Source: an uncultured Eubacteriales bacterium (GTDB lineage: Bacteria; Bacillota; Clostridia; Oscillospirales; Acutalibacteraceae). Taken from it: DNA of 64,000 nt. Positions 16,648 to 24,436 of this stretch are shown here, piece after piece. The stretch covers positions 5,026 to 69,025 of the forward strand of contig ONCP01000009.1 in assembly GCA_900316385.1 (NCBI GenBank), given 5' to 3'. How positions within the stretch are numbered: the stretch's first letter is position 1; every line of letters begins with the position of its first letter. The notes under the pieces are model-generated. The model made no database searches, had not been told where the DNA came from, and was given only the letters and a program-made list of their open reading frames with translations. The position numbers and the translations under genes were made by a program.

Positions 16648-17718
16648 TCATTTATCCAGATCAAATAAAGCGTATAAAAACGCCTCCATATATTTCTTTT
16701 CTCCGATCGTAACACGCAGGCAATCGCCCAGCTCGCCGACATTTTCGTAGGTTTTGATGAGGATCTTCTTTTCCTCCTTCATACGTCTTACGATTTCCTT
16801 AGCGTCGGTCTTGGGCTGAATGAATATGAAGTTTCCCGCTTCGCCCTTGTGCCTGTAATTGTTTTTATCAAGCTCGTCGATCAGATAGCTTCTTCCCTCA
16901 AAAAAACGATCTCTTAAATACTCGCTTAATTCAGGAGACTCAAGCGCTGCCTGCGCGAATTTGAGCGCAAAAGCATTGGTGTTGTGGGGCGTGCACATTT
17001 TTTGCACGAGCTTTATACCGTCTGCCCATCCCGCGACATAGCCGAGCCTGCAGCCTGCCATGGAGAAAAACTTGGAGAAGGTTCTGGTGATAAAGATGTG
17101 ACCGTACTCCATCGCTTTCTTCAAAAACGAATTGGGGTAGAAGTAATGATATGCCTCGTCAACGAGCACCGTGATCTCCTTTTCACGCGCTACGCTGACG
17201 ATTTTTTCGAACTCCTCGTCGGAATAAACGTTTCCCATGGGATTGTTGGGATTAAGAAGAATGAGCAGCTGGGTGTCGTCGGTCATTTCTCTGATGATAT
17301 TATCCACGTCCATGGTCATATCCTCGTTGTACGGAACCTTAACAAATTCTCTGCCGTACATCTCGGAATAGATCTGGAACATAAAATAAGAGGGCACAAC
17401 GCCGACTATACGCCCGTTCTCCGAGGTGAAAGCCTGTATTATATATCTTATCCCCTCGGAGGAGCCGTTGACAAGACAGACATTTGACGCGTCAACGCCC
17501 AAATACTTTGCCAGCGCGTTTGTAAAATCCAGAGTTTCGGGATACTGAGCGACAAACTGAGGAGTAATATCCTTGAGGACGCTGTCGATGAACTCCTGCG
17601 GCAGTCCTCCGGGGTTCTCGTTGAGATCAAGCCTCAGAAAACCCTTTCTGTAATTCTGGTCGAATATTCTGTTGAGCTTAACAATTTTGTCGTTTGTATA
17701 ATACATATTGATCGCCAT
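16648..17718 (-). CDS. HisC/CobD-like PLP aminotransferase or decarboxylase
   Basis: A 356-residue class I/II PLP enzyme resembling histidinol-phosphate aminotransferase and threonine-phosphate decarboxylase CobD. Seen are RLDLNENPGG, NGSSEGIRYIIQ, LLNPNNPMGNVYS, VDEAYHYF and TFSKFFSMAGCRLGY with the PLP-binding Lys. No other his or cob genes are in the window, so it is unlikely to serve histidine synthesis. CobD-like enzymes make aminoalkyl phosphates such as 1-amino-2-propanol phosphate, which would suit a CDP-activation cassette. That assignment is inference. A GC-rich hairpin (17728-17760) sits just before its SD. Confidence 0.78.
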   Translation of the reverse strand: MAINMYYTNDKIVKLNRIFDQNYRKGFLRLDLNENPGGLPQEFIDSVLKDITPQFVAQYPETLDFTNALAKYLGVDASNVCLVNGSSEGIRYIIQAFTSENGRIVGVVPSYFMFQIYSEMYGREFVKVPYNEDMTMDVDNIIREMTDDTQLLILLNPNNPMGNVYSDEEFEKIVSVAREKEITVLVDEAYHYFYPNSFLKKAMEYGHIFITRTFSKFFSMAGCRLGYVAGWADGIKLVQKMCTPHNTNAFALKFAQAALESPELSEYLRDRFFEGRSYLIDELDKNNYRHKGEAGNFIFIQPKTDAKEIVRRMKEEKKILIKTYENVGELGDCLRVTIGEKKYMEAFLYALFDLDK

Positions 17719-17812
17719 AGCCTTTCAGCCCGCTGCTGCACCGAAGCAAACCGAGCGGGCAATATTGATTGAATCAGTGTTTTTCACCGATCTCACGTAA
17801 CAGACGAATATT

Positions 17813-18307
17813 TTACAGTGAATAATACCACCGTTCATCATTTTCGTCAGTCAGCCTTCCGCCGTTTCTTTCGGCAACGGTTTTAGACGCGTAGTTTCCC
17901 TTGTCAATGGTCAAAAGAATCTCGTCTATCGAAAACTCCCGTGCTTTGCGGATAAGCTCCTCAAGAAGTCCCGTTCCGTATCCCTTACCGCGATAATCGG
18001 AGGCAATAGCGTAGCCGATGTTGCCGCCGTTCTTTCTTGATTCGGGAGTCAGTCCGTGACGGATTTTTCCGATACCGACAGGCTTTCCGTCCGCGTAATA
18101 CCAGTAAACCGTCTGCCTTACATAACCCTTGGGAAGGTTTTGGGCGCTGTTCCAGCCGTCCTGCTGCACGAGCCACTCCCGAAATTCGTCGAAGGTCATA
18201 TCGTGCACGGGGTTGGTAAAGGAATTTTCGACGGTACGGATCTGCTTGAGCATCTGAAACACATCGGCTCCGTCGTTCACGGTCAACTGTCTGAGTTCAA
18301 ATTTCAT
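17813..18307 (-). CDS. GNAT-family N-acetyltransferase
   Basis: A 164-residue acetyltransferase. The central strand GNIGYAIASDYRGKGYGTGLLEELIRKA carries the acetyl-CoA pyrophosphate-binding R/Q-x-x-G-x-G/A pattern (RGKGYG), and the C-terminal LTIDKGNYASKTVAERNGG is the usual substrate-end motif. The start overlaps the licD stop by 4 bp (ATGA), so the two are co-translated. In the cassette it may acetylate the amino group introduced by one of the aminotransferases. That role is inferred from position only; GNAT sequence does not fix the substrate. Confidence 0.85.
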   Translation of the reverse strand: MKFELRQLTVNDGADVFQMLKQIRTVENSFTNPVHDMTFDEFREWLVQQDGWNSAQNLPKGYVRQTVYWYYADGKPVGIGKIRHGLTPESRKNGGNIGYAIASDYRGKGYGTGLLEELIRKAREFSIDEILLTIDKGNYASKTVAERNGGRLTDENDERWYYSL

Positions 18308-19158
18308 ATCGGGTCTCCTCCAAGATCATATTCCGAAACAGGAGAGTGCTGTTCTCTTTTTTCGGGCGGCGGAAGCTGCATATAATCTCCAAAGGAGAAG
18401 GTAAGATATTCATCGTAATACTTTAATCCGTCGAGCATAACGCCCTCAAATTCAAACTGCTCAAAGCTTGTGAACCACTTTTTCGGCATTCCGTAGCGTT
18501 CCTTAATCGGATGCTTGCGGTAAAGCTTGCCAATTGAGGTGAAGCACAGGGTCCTGACCTTGTTTTCGGATGAATTTCTGCTTTTTTTTGTGTATCTTTT
18601 AAGTCTGTTAAATACAAACTCAACGTTTATTTTTGACAGGAGCGTGTACCAAAGCTTCATAAATCCCTTTGTGTTTACTCTGCCGACCTCAGACCACATT
18701 ATTTTTCTGAGACAATAGCAGTGAAAATCCTGAAGCATTTGTCCGACAGTGCTCTTGGGGATATCGTCAAGCGGAAAAATATCAACAAAAACGCCCGTCT
18801 TGCATTTGAGGTGCTCCTGACCTACTCTTATGTATTTCGTTCCCGTTCTTCTGAGCTTTCCGTAGCCCCAGCGGTACTCTTTATCGGTACTGTGATCCTG
18901 AAAATAGCAAATATCGCCGTTCAGCTCATCGGCGCACTTCTTGAGCTTCTCGTATTCTTCCCTGAGCATTACGATATCAGCGTCATCGTCCCAAGGGATA
19001 AAGCCCTTATGTCTGACGGCGCCAAGCTGGGTGCCTCCCCATATCTGATAATGAATATCATTCTTTTTGCATACTCTGTCCAGCTCAACCAGCATATCAA
19101 GCTGGAGAAGCTGCATTTTTCGCAGATCCGCGCCTTGGATTTCTTTTATCTCGCTCAT
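18304..19158 (-). CDS. LicD-family phosphotransferase
   Basis: A 284-residue LicD/FKRP-type nucleotidyltransferase-fold protein. The family core is clear: YQIWGGTQLGAVRHKGFIPWDDDADIVM, with the metal-binding DDD triad, followed by EEYEKLKK and VFVDIFPLDDIP. LicD proteins transfer a phosphorylated alcohol such as phosphocholine or ribitol phosphate from its CDP ester to a glycan or teichoic acid at the inner membrane face. It is first in a five-gene - strand series and has the strongest promoter there. The cytidylyltransferase at the end of the series supplies a matching CDP donor. No choline kinase or LicC is seen, so phosphocholine is not indicated. Confidence 0.9.
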   Translation of the reverse strand: MSEIKEIQGADLRKMQLLQLDMLVELDRVCKKNDIHYQIWGGTQLGAVRHKGFIPWDDDADIVMLREEYEKLKKCADELNGDICYFQDHSTDKEYRWGYGKLRRTGTKYIRVGQEHLKCKTGVFVDIFPLDDIPKSTVGQMLQDFHCYCLRKIMWSEVGRVNTKGFMKLWYTLLSKINVEFVFNRLKRYTKKSRNSSENKVRTLCFTSIGKLYRKHPIKERYGMPKKWFTSFEQFEFEGVMLDGLKYYDEYLTFSFGDYMQLPPPEKREQHSPVSEYDLGGDPI

Positions 19159-19204
19159 ATTACTCTCCGTAAAATTTCCTTTTTTGTTTTTTCACTAATC
19201 ATAT

Positions 19205-19233
19205 ATTGTACATCAAATTAACATTAATGTCAA
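19205..19233 (-). promoter_or_regulatory. Strong promoter of the LicD cassette
   Basis: On the - strand TTGACA (19233-19228) and TACAAT (19210-19205) are spaced 17 bp, about 46 bp before the licD ATG. A perfect 10-bp palindrome ACATTAATGT (19221-19230) overlaps the -35 edge and spacer and could be a repressor site. Confidence 0.8.
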
Positions 19234-19342
19234 TTTCCCGAACAAAAAGTCCCGATCCCGCGAAAATCATCCGTCCGCAGTCTTTGTGCCCGCATTTTCA
19301 AAACTATGCTTTCAGCGTATACTTTCGCGATAATATGCAGAA

Positions 19343-19375
19343 AAAATGTCCAAAGCACATCGCTTTGGACATTTT
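19343..19375 (-). terminator. Terminator of spoVAD
   Basis: A 14-bp perfect stem (aaaatgtccaaagc with gctttggacatttt, 5-nt loop) abuts the spoVAD stop. On the - strand it runs into a T tract. Confidence 0.85.
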
Positions 19376-20385
19376 CATCCGCATACTATATTCACAAGAT
19401 GAGCCACGGCGGGGATGGAATTGCCCTGCTGGGCCGAGAGCGGGCTCATAAGCGCGCCCGTGGCGATAAAAAGGATGTTTTCAAGCTTGCCGTCAAGCAT
19501 TTTCGGGAGGATCGACGAGCACAAAACAGACGCCGCGCAGCCGCAGCCCGAGCCGCCCGAGTGGACGTCCTGAACGCTTCTGTCAAAAATCATCAGTCCG
19601 CAGTCGTTATGTCTGCCCTTTATTTCTAGCCCCTCCTCCGCGAGCAGGTCATAAAGACATCTTGACCCGACAAGCCCCAGATCTCCCGTAAGGATCAGAT
19701 TGTAATCGCGCGGCCGAGTGCCCGTATCCCGAAAGAAATCGACTATCGTCTCCGCCGCGGCAGGAGCCATGGCGGCGCCCATATTATTGAGGTCGGTTAT
19801 GCCGAGGTCAGCTATTCTGCCGACGGTGGCGGCGGTTATTCTCGGGGCTTTGCCCTCGGACGCGAGAACACAGCACCCCGAGCCCGTCACGGTCCACTGG
19901 GCTGTGGGGGTACGCTGTCCGCCGTACTCGAGCGGATAGCGGTACTGGCGCTCGGCTGTGCAGAAATGCGACGAGGTGACGCACGCGGAGCACCTTGCCG
20001 CGCCGCCCGATACTGTCATTGCCGCCATAATAAGACCCTGAGCCATTGTTGAGCAAGCTCCGTACTGACCGAGATAAGGGATGTTGAACTCCTTGAGCCC
20101 GAAGCTGGAGCTTATACATTGGTTAAGAAGGTCGCCCGCAAAGATAAAATCAACATCCTCCGCGGTTTTTTCGGCGCGCTTTAACGCCGCCGAAACAGCC
20201 TCCTGCTGGAGCAGGCTCTCAGCCTTTTCAAAGCTGTCCTGACCCATATAAGCGTCGTAAAAAAGCTTGTCAAAATTTTCCCCGAGCGGACCCTCGCTCT
20301 CTTTTTTACCTGCCACGGCTCCGTAGCCTACGATCGCGGGCGCGTCCTCAAACGCGATCGTATATCTTCCGATTCTTTTCATCAT
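19375..20385 (-). CDS. spoVAD: Stage V sporulation protein AD
   Basis: A 336-residue thiolase-fold protein. SpoVAD-specific sequence includes FAGDLLNQCISSSFGLKEF, YGACSTMAQGLIMAA, SSHFCTAERQYR, QWTVTGSGCCVL and QDVHSGGSGCGCAASVL. In Bacillus, SpoVAD is part of the spore inner-membrane SpoVA channel that imports dipicolinic acid from the mother cell, and it binds DPA directly. The ATG at 20385 is chosen over an in-frame start 36 bp upstream because SD gggtga lies 5 nt before it. Normally spoVAC and spoVAE flank this gene; here neither does. A sigma-G-like promoter lies upstream. Confidence 0.93.
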   Translation of the reverse strand: MMKRIGRYTIAFEDAPAIVGYGAVAGKKESEGPLGENFDKLFYDAYMGQDSFEKAESLLQQEAVSAALKRAEKTAEDVDFIFAGDLLNQCISSSFGLKEFNIPYLGQYGACSTMAQGLIMAAMTVSGGAARCSACVTSSHFCTAERQYRYPLEYGGQRTPTAQWTVTGSGCCVLASEGKAPRITAATVGRIADLGITDLNNMGAAMAPAAAETIVDFFRDTGTRPRDYNLILTGDLGLVGSRCLYDLLAEEGLEIKGRHNDCGLMIFDRSVQDVHSGGSGCGCAASVLCSSILPKMLDGKLENILFIATGALMSPLSAQQGNSIPAVAHLVNIVCG

Positions 20386-20400
20386 AGTAATCACCCGAAT

Positions 20401-20430
20401 TAGTGTTTGCGGGCAAATCAAAAGTATACG
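20401..20430 (-). promoter_or_regulatory. Sigma-G-like promoter of spoVAD
   Basis: On the - strand CGTATA (20430-20425) and AACACTA (20407-20401) are 17 bp apart. They resemble the forespore sigma-G consensus (TGAATA-like -35, CATACTA -10; 5 of 7 in the -10). The -10 ends 15 bp upstream of the chosen start codon, which leaves a very short leader. No sigma-A promoter is visible in this gap. Confidence 0.4.
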
Positions 20431-20450
20431 TTTCGCTTGAACGCGGAAAA

Positions 20451-20477
20451 GCGCGGAGCCGATGTCGGGCTCCGCGC
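20451..20477 (-). terminator. Terminator of the fab-acc operon
   Basis: A perfect 10-bp GC stem gcgcggagcc / ggctccgcgc has a 7-nt loop. A T tract follows on the + side and a shorter one (cttttcc) on the - side, 19 bp after the accA stop. Confidence 0.8.
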
Positions 20478-20496
20478 CTGTTTTTGCGCTTGTTAT

Positions 20497-21279
20497 TTAT
20501 TTTACCTGTCCGATTTTTCTGAAGCGGTTGTAACGGAGCTGAGCAAGACGCTCGGGGTCTACCGCGAGGTTCTTCTCAAAGGTACGGCAAATGAGGAGCT
20601 TGAGGCTCTCAAACATCTTTTGATCTCCTGCCGCGGGCTCTCTGAGAATACGCTCTACAACGCCGAGCTCGAACAGATCCTTTGCGGTCATTTTGAGGCA
20701 CTCGGCAGCCTCGGCAGCCTTGGAGCTGTCCTTCCAGAGAATGCTGGCACAGCCCTCGGGAGAGATGACCGAATATACGGCGTTCTCCATCATCCAGACC
20801 TCGTCGGCAACCGCGAGAGCGATCGCTCCGCCGGAGCCGCCCTCGCCGATGAACACGGAGAGCACGGGCGTCTTAAGCGCCATCATTTCCATAAGATTGG
20901 TGGCTATCGCGTGTCCCTGTCCGCGCTCCTCGGCTCCTATGCCGCAGAACGCGCCGCTTGTATCGACAAAGCAGAGCACGGGACGGTGGAATTTTTCCGC
21001 CTGCTTCATAAGTCTGAGCGCCTTGCGGTAGCCTTCGGGGTGAGCCGCGCCGAAATTGCGCTCCATTCTTTCCTTCGTATTTCTGCCCTTTTCAAGCCCG
21101 ATCACGGTGACGGGAATGTTATTGAGCATTCCCACGCCGCCTACGACAGCCTTATCGTCGGCAAAGTTGCGGTCGCCGTGGAGCTCAATGAAGCTTTCGC
21201 CGAAAAGAGCCTTGATATAATCGACGGAGGTGAGCTTATTTGTGTCACGAGCCGCGATAACCTTATCGTATGCGCTCAT
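20497..21279 (-). CDS. accA: Acetyl-CoA carboxylase carboxyltransferase subunit alpha
   Basis: A 260-residue alpha carboxyltransferase subunit. It pairs with AccD to move the carboxyl group from carboxybiotin to acetyl-CoA, giving malonyl-CoA. Crotonase-fold motifs seen are ELHGDRNFADDKAVVGG, NFGAAHPEGYRKALRLMKQAEKF, GAFCGIGAEERGQGHAIA and EGGSGGAIALAVADEVWMMEN, then SVISPEGCASILWKD. It is shorter than the E. coli protein (319) and lacks most of the N-terminal helical arm, as is usual for clostridial AccA. It is last in the nine-gene fab-acc operon and abuts accD with no gap. Confidence 0.95.
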   Translation of the reverse strand: MSAYDKVIAARDTNKLTSVDYIKALFGESFIELHGDRNFADDKAVVGGVGMLNNIPVTVIGLEKGRNTKERMERNFGAAHPEGYRKALRLMKQAEKFHRPVLCFVDTSGAFCGIGAEERGQGHAIATNLMEMMALKTPVLSVFIGEGGSGGAIALAVADEVWMMENAVYSVISPEGCASILWKDSSKAAEAAECLKMTAKDLFELGVVERILREPAAGDQKMFESLKLLICRTFEKNLAVDPERLAQLRYNRFRKIGQVK

Positions 21280-22140
21280 TTACTCCACCTCCCCGTAGTT
21301 GTGAATCCTGAGCAGAGAAACCAGAGTCTGCTTCATATCGCGTCTGTCGACCACCTTATCGACAAAGCCCTTGGAACGAACAAATTCGGCTGTCTGGAAA
21401 TCGCGCGGAAGCTTTTGACGGATCGTCTGCTCGATAACGCGCGGACCCGCAAAGGCGATGAGTGCCTTGGGCTCGGCGAGAATGATGTCGCCCTCCATCG
21501 CGAACGAGGCGGTAACTCCGCCCGAGGTCGGATCGGTGAGAACAGTTATATAGAGAAGACCCGCGTCGCTGTGCTTCTTGACAGCGCCCGAGGTTTTTGC
21601 CATTTGCATAAGCGAGAGGATACCCTCCTGCATTCTCGCGCCGCCCGAAACGGTAAACACGATGATCGGCAGGCCGTTAGCGGTGGCGTACTCAAACGCG
21701 CGCGTGATCTTGTCGCCCGTAACGGTACCCATAGAGCCCATCATAAACTCGGAGTTCATACTGACGATAACCGCGTCGATACCGTCGAGCTTGCAGGTGC
21801 CGCAGATCACGCTCTCGTTCTCCTTGCTCTTGAGCTTGCTTTTCTCAAGCTTTTCGTCATAGCCGGGAAAGTCGATGATATTACTGCTGACAAGCTCCGC
21901 GTCCATCTCGACAAAGCTGTCCTTGTCGGCTGTCATATTGATACGCTGACGCGCGTTGAGACGGAAGTGATGGTTGCACTTTGAGCAGACCTGAAAGTTC
22001 TCCTCAACGTCGGTCGTGAGCAGGAGCGTGCCGCACTCGGGGCACTTCTCCCACATTTCGTCGGGGACATATGGCTGCTTGACGTCTGTATCGGCGCCCT
22101 CAAGCTCGTTTTTGGGCTTTATAAATGTAAAGAAATCCAT
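21280..22140 (-). CDS. accD: Acetyl-CoA carboxylase carboxyltransferase subunit beta
   Basis: A 286-residue beta carboxyltransferase subunit. The N-terminal four-Cys zinc ribbon (CPECGTLLL ... VCSKCNHH, about residues 34-56) is intact, and the crotonase-fold body has FTVSGGARMQEGILSLMQMAKTS and DPTSGGVTASFAMEGDIILAEP with oxyanion-hole glycines. It ends in FAGPRVIEQTIRQKLP. With AccA it forms the heterotetrameric transferase that makes malonyl-CoA. It lies 20 bp after accC and directly abuts accA, consistent with equal synthesis of the two subunits. Confidence 0.96.
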   Translation of the reverse strand: MDFFTFIKPKNELEGADTDVKQPYVPDEMWEKCPECGTLLLTTDVEENFQVCSKCNHHFRLNARQRINMTADKDSFVEMDAELVSSNIIDFPGYDEKLEKSKLKSKENESVICGTCKLDGIDAVIVSMNSEFMMGSMGTVTGDKITRAFEYATANGLPIIVFTVSGGARMQEGILSLMQMAKTSGAVKKHSDAGLLYITVLTDPTSGGVTASFAMEGDIILAEPKALIAFAGPRVIEQTIRQKLPRDFQTAEFVRSKGFVDKVVDRRDMKQTLVSLLRIHNYGEVE

Positions 22141-22160
22141 TCAGCTTACCTCATAATCTA

Positions 22161-23513
22161 TTATTTCTCGCTCTTTCTCTTCTCGAAGCCCTCCATAAAA
22201 TCGGTGGTGTAGGTGCCGTCGAGGAACTCCTTTTCCGAGAGGATATCGATCATCAGGTCGCGGTTGACCATTACGCCGATAACCGAAAGCTCGGACAGAG
22301 CCATTTTCATCTTTCTGATCGCCAGCTCGCGCGTTCTGCCCTGAACGATGACCTTGCCGATCATCGAATCATAGAAGGGCGGGATACTGTAATCCTGATA
22401 AAGCGCGGTGTCGAAGCGGACAAACGAGCCGCCCGGAACATGAAGGCGAGTGATTTTTCCGCAGGAGGGACGGTAGCCGTGGTCGGGATCCTCGGCATTG
22501 ATCCTGCACTCGATGGCGTGACCGTGGAAATAGACGTTCTCCTGCTTTCTGTTGAGCTTGACGCCCGCGGCTACTCTGATCTGCCACTGGACGATATCCA
22601 TTCCCGTTACCATCTCGGTAACGCCGTGCTCGACCTGAAGTCTGGTGTTCATCTCCATAAAGTAGAAGTTGCCGTCCTTATCGTAGAGGAACTCCACCGT
22701 ACCTACGGAGTTGTAATTGACGGCGTGAGCCGCCTTGATCGCCGCGTCAATCATAGCCCTTCTGGTTTTTGCCGAGATAGACGGAGAGGGGCTTTCCTCG
22801 ATAAGCTTCTGGTTGTGACGCTGAACGGAGCACTCGCGTTCTCCGAGACAGATCGCGTTGCCGTGCTTGTCGCAGAGAAGCTGCATCTCGATGTGCTTGA
22901 CGGGCTTCAAAAACTTTTCTATGTAAAGCGCGCCGTCGCCGAAAGCGGACTGCGCCTCGGCGCAAGCGCTGTTATACGCGTTTTCAAATTCCTCGGGAGA
23001 GGAAACAAGGCGGATACCGCGGCCGCCGCCGCCCGAACGCGCCTTGATGAGAAGAGGATAACCGACCTCCTCGGCAAGCCGCTTGGCGGACTCAACATCC
23101 TCGAGCACGTCTGTGCCGGGGGTCACGGGAACACCCGCCGCACGCATAGTCTTTCGCGCCATATCCTTGTCGCCGAGCAGATTGATCATATCAGAGGTGG
23201 GACCGATAAACTCGATATTGCACTCCTCACAGAGCTTGACGAACTTCGCGTTCTCCGAGAGAAGCCCGTAGCCGGGGTGGATCGCCTGAGCGCCGCTTTC
23301 GAGCGCTACCGTCAGGATAGCGGGCATATTGAGATAACTCTCGGCGACTCTGGCTCCGCCTACGCAGTAGCTCTCGTCGGCAAGCTGGACATGCATGGCG
23401 TCCTTATCGGCGGTCGAGTAGATCGCGACCGTCTCTATTCCCATCTCGCGGCACGCGCGAATGATACGCACCGCGATCTCACCGCGGTTCGCAACGAGTA
23501 TTTTACTAAACAT
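22161..23513 (-). CDS. accC: Biotin carboxylase
   Basis: A 450-residue ATP-grasp enzyme that carboxylates the biotin on AccB using ATP and bicarbonate. It is full length for the family (E. coli 449). Motifs: FSKILVANRGEIAVRIIRACRE, IHPGYGLLSENA, RSGGGGRGIR glycine-rich lid, EKFLKPVKHIE and FYFMEMNTRLQVEHGVTEMVTG with catalytic Glu/Arg residues. It is seventh in the fab-acc operon, between fabZ and accD. Start ATG with 17 bp to fabZ. Confidence 0.97.
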   Translation of the reverse strand: MFSKILVANRGEIAVRIIRACREMGIETVAIYSTADKDAMHVQLADESYCVGGARVAESYLNMPAILTVALESGAQAIHPGYGLLSENAKFVKLCEECNIEFIGPTSDMINLLGDKDMARKTMRAAGVPVTPGTDVLEDVESAKRLAEEVGYPLLIKARSGGGGRGIRLVSSPEEFENAYNSACAEAQSAFGDGALYIEKFLKPVKHIEMQLLCDKHGNAICLGERECSVQRHNQKLIEESPSPSISAKTRRAMIDAAIKAAHAVNYNSVGTVEFLYDKDGNFYFMEMNTRLQVEHGVTEMVTGMDIVQWQIRVAAGVKLNRKQENVYFHGHAIECRINAEDPDHGYRPSCGKITRLHVPGGSFVRFDTALYQDYSIPPFYDSMIGKVIVQGRTRELAIRKMKMALSELSVIGVMVNRDLMIDILSEKEFLDGTYTTDFMEGFEKRKSEK

Positions 23514-23530
23514 TATTTTTCACATCCAGT

Positions 23531-23947
23531 TTAATCAATTAACGCGAAGCTGAAATCGGCGCTGACGCAGAGCTTGCCGTTGACGCAGCCCTTGGCGCTG
23601 ATAAAATAGAAATTACCTCTTGAGCGTGTAAGGGTGCAGGTGGTCTCGAGCGTGTCGCCCGGCTTGACCATACCCTTGAACTTTACGTTGTCCATCTTGG
23701 TAAAGTAGGGAGTTTTACCCTTGCACTTGTCGGCGAGCATAACACAGCTCGACTGAGCCATCATCTCGCAGAGGATAACGCCCGGCACAACTGGGTTGCC
23801 CGGGAAGTGACCCTTGAGAAAGAACTCGTCGCCGCTGACCGTGTAGCGTCCGAACGAGGTAACGTCGTCCACCTTCTCAGCCTCCTGAACGAGGAGCATA
23901 TTGTCGCGGTGGGGGATGATTTCCTTTATTTGTTCCTGATTAAGCAT
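23531..23947 (-). CDS. fabZ: 3-hydroxyacyl-ACP dehydratase FabZ
   Basis: A 138-residue hot-dog-fold enzyme removing water from 3-hydroxyacyl-ACP in fatty acid elongation. The catalytic pair is visible: His47 in LKGHFPGNPVVPGV and Glu61 in LCEMMAQ. The IIPHR motif near the start is also typical. Length is normal. It sits between accB and accC. No fabA, fabM or fabN is seen, so any unsaturated fatty acid branch must be encoded elsewhere or provided by this FabZ/FabF pair. Confidence 0.95.
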   Translation of the reverse strand: MLNQEQIKEIIPHRDNMLLVQEAEKVDDVTSFGRYTVSGDEFFLKGHFPGNPVVPGVILCEMMAQSSCVMLADKCKGKTPYFTKMDNVKFKGMVKPGDTLETTCTLTRSRGNFYFISAKGCVNGKLCVSADFSFALID

Positions 23948-23971
23948 AATTACCTCTGAAAAAACTATTGA

Positions 23972-24421
23972 TTACGATATCCTGAACAGCGGCTGGTCAA
24001 ACTCGACAACGTCGCCGTTGGAAACCAATACCTCGCTGATCGTGCCGCTTTCCTCGGCGGTGATCTCGTTCATGATCTTCATCGCCTCGATAATGCAGAC
24101 AACGTCGCCCTTGCTCACTCTGTCTCCCACGCTGACAAAAGCGGGCTTTTCGGGAGCGGGAGCCGAGTAGAACACGCCTACCATAGGGCTCTTGATCGTT
24201 TTGCCCGAAGCTGCGGGAGCGGCGGCGGGAGCGGGAGCTGCCTGCTGAGGAGCGGACTGAGCTGCGGGAGCCGCGCCCTGATTTGTGAACGCAACGACAG
24301 GAGAATCCGCGACGGGCTTGGCAAGTCTTATGGAATCCTCCTCGTCGCTGATCTCGATCTCGGCGAGGGAGCTGTCCTCAAGTACCTTTATATATTCTTT
24401 AAGTGTTTTTATATCAATCAT
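23972..24421 (-). CDS. accB: Biotin carboxyl carrier protein
   Basis: A 149-residue carrier. The N-terminal helix ([22 protein letters not shown]) is followed by an Ala/Pro/Gln-rich flexible linker (about 48-72) and the C-terminal biotinyl domain. The domain has KSPMVGVFY with the thumb loop and the biotinylation site EAMKIMNEI, Lys115. It shuttles carboxybiotin between AccC and AccA/AccD. It lies 15 bp downstream of fabF. Biotin attachment needs a BirA ligase not encoded here. Confidence 0.96.
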   Translation of the reverse strand: MIDIKTLKEYIKVLEDSSLAEIEISDEEDSIRLAKPVADSPVVAFTNQGAAPAAQSAPQQAAPAPAAAPAASGKTIKSPMVGVFYSAPAPEKPAFVSVGDRVSKGDVVCIIEAMKIMNEITAEESGTISEVLVSNGDVVEFDQPLFRIS

Positions 24422-24436
24422 TATCGGAAGCCTCCG

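Noticed and set aside
20407..21984. Long + strand open frame opposite accA/accD
   Set aside because: It is the antisense shadow of two well-identified genes in GC-biased sequence, without SD or recognisable domains. The same holds for the long frame opposite the P-type-ATPase-like gene (9145-10839).
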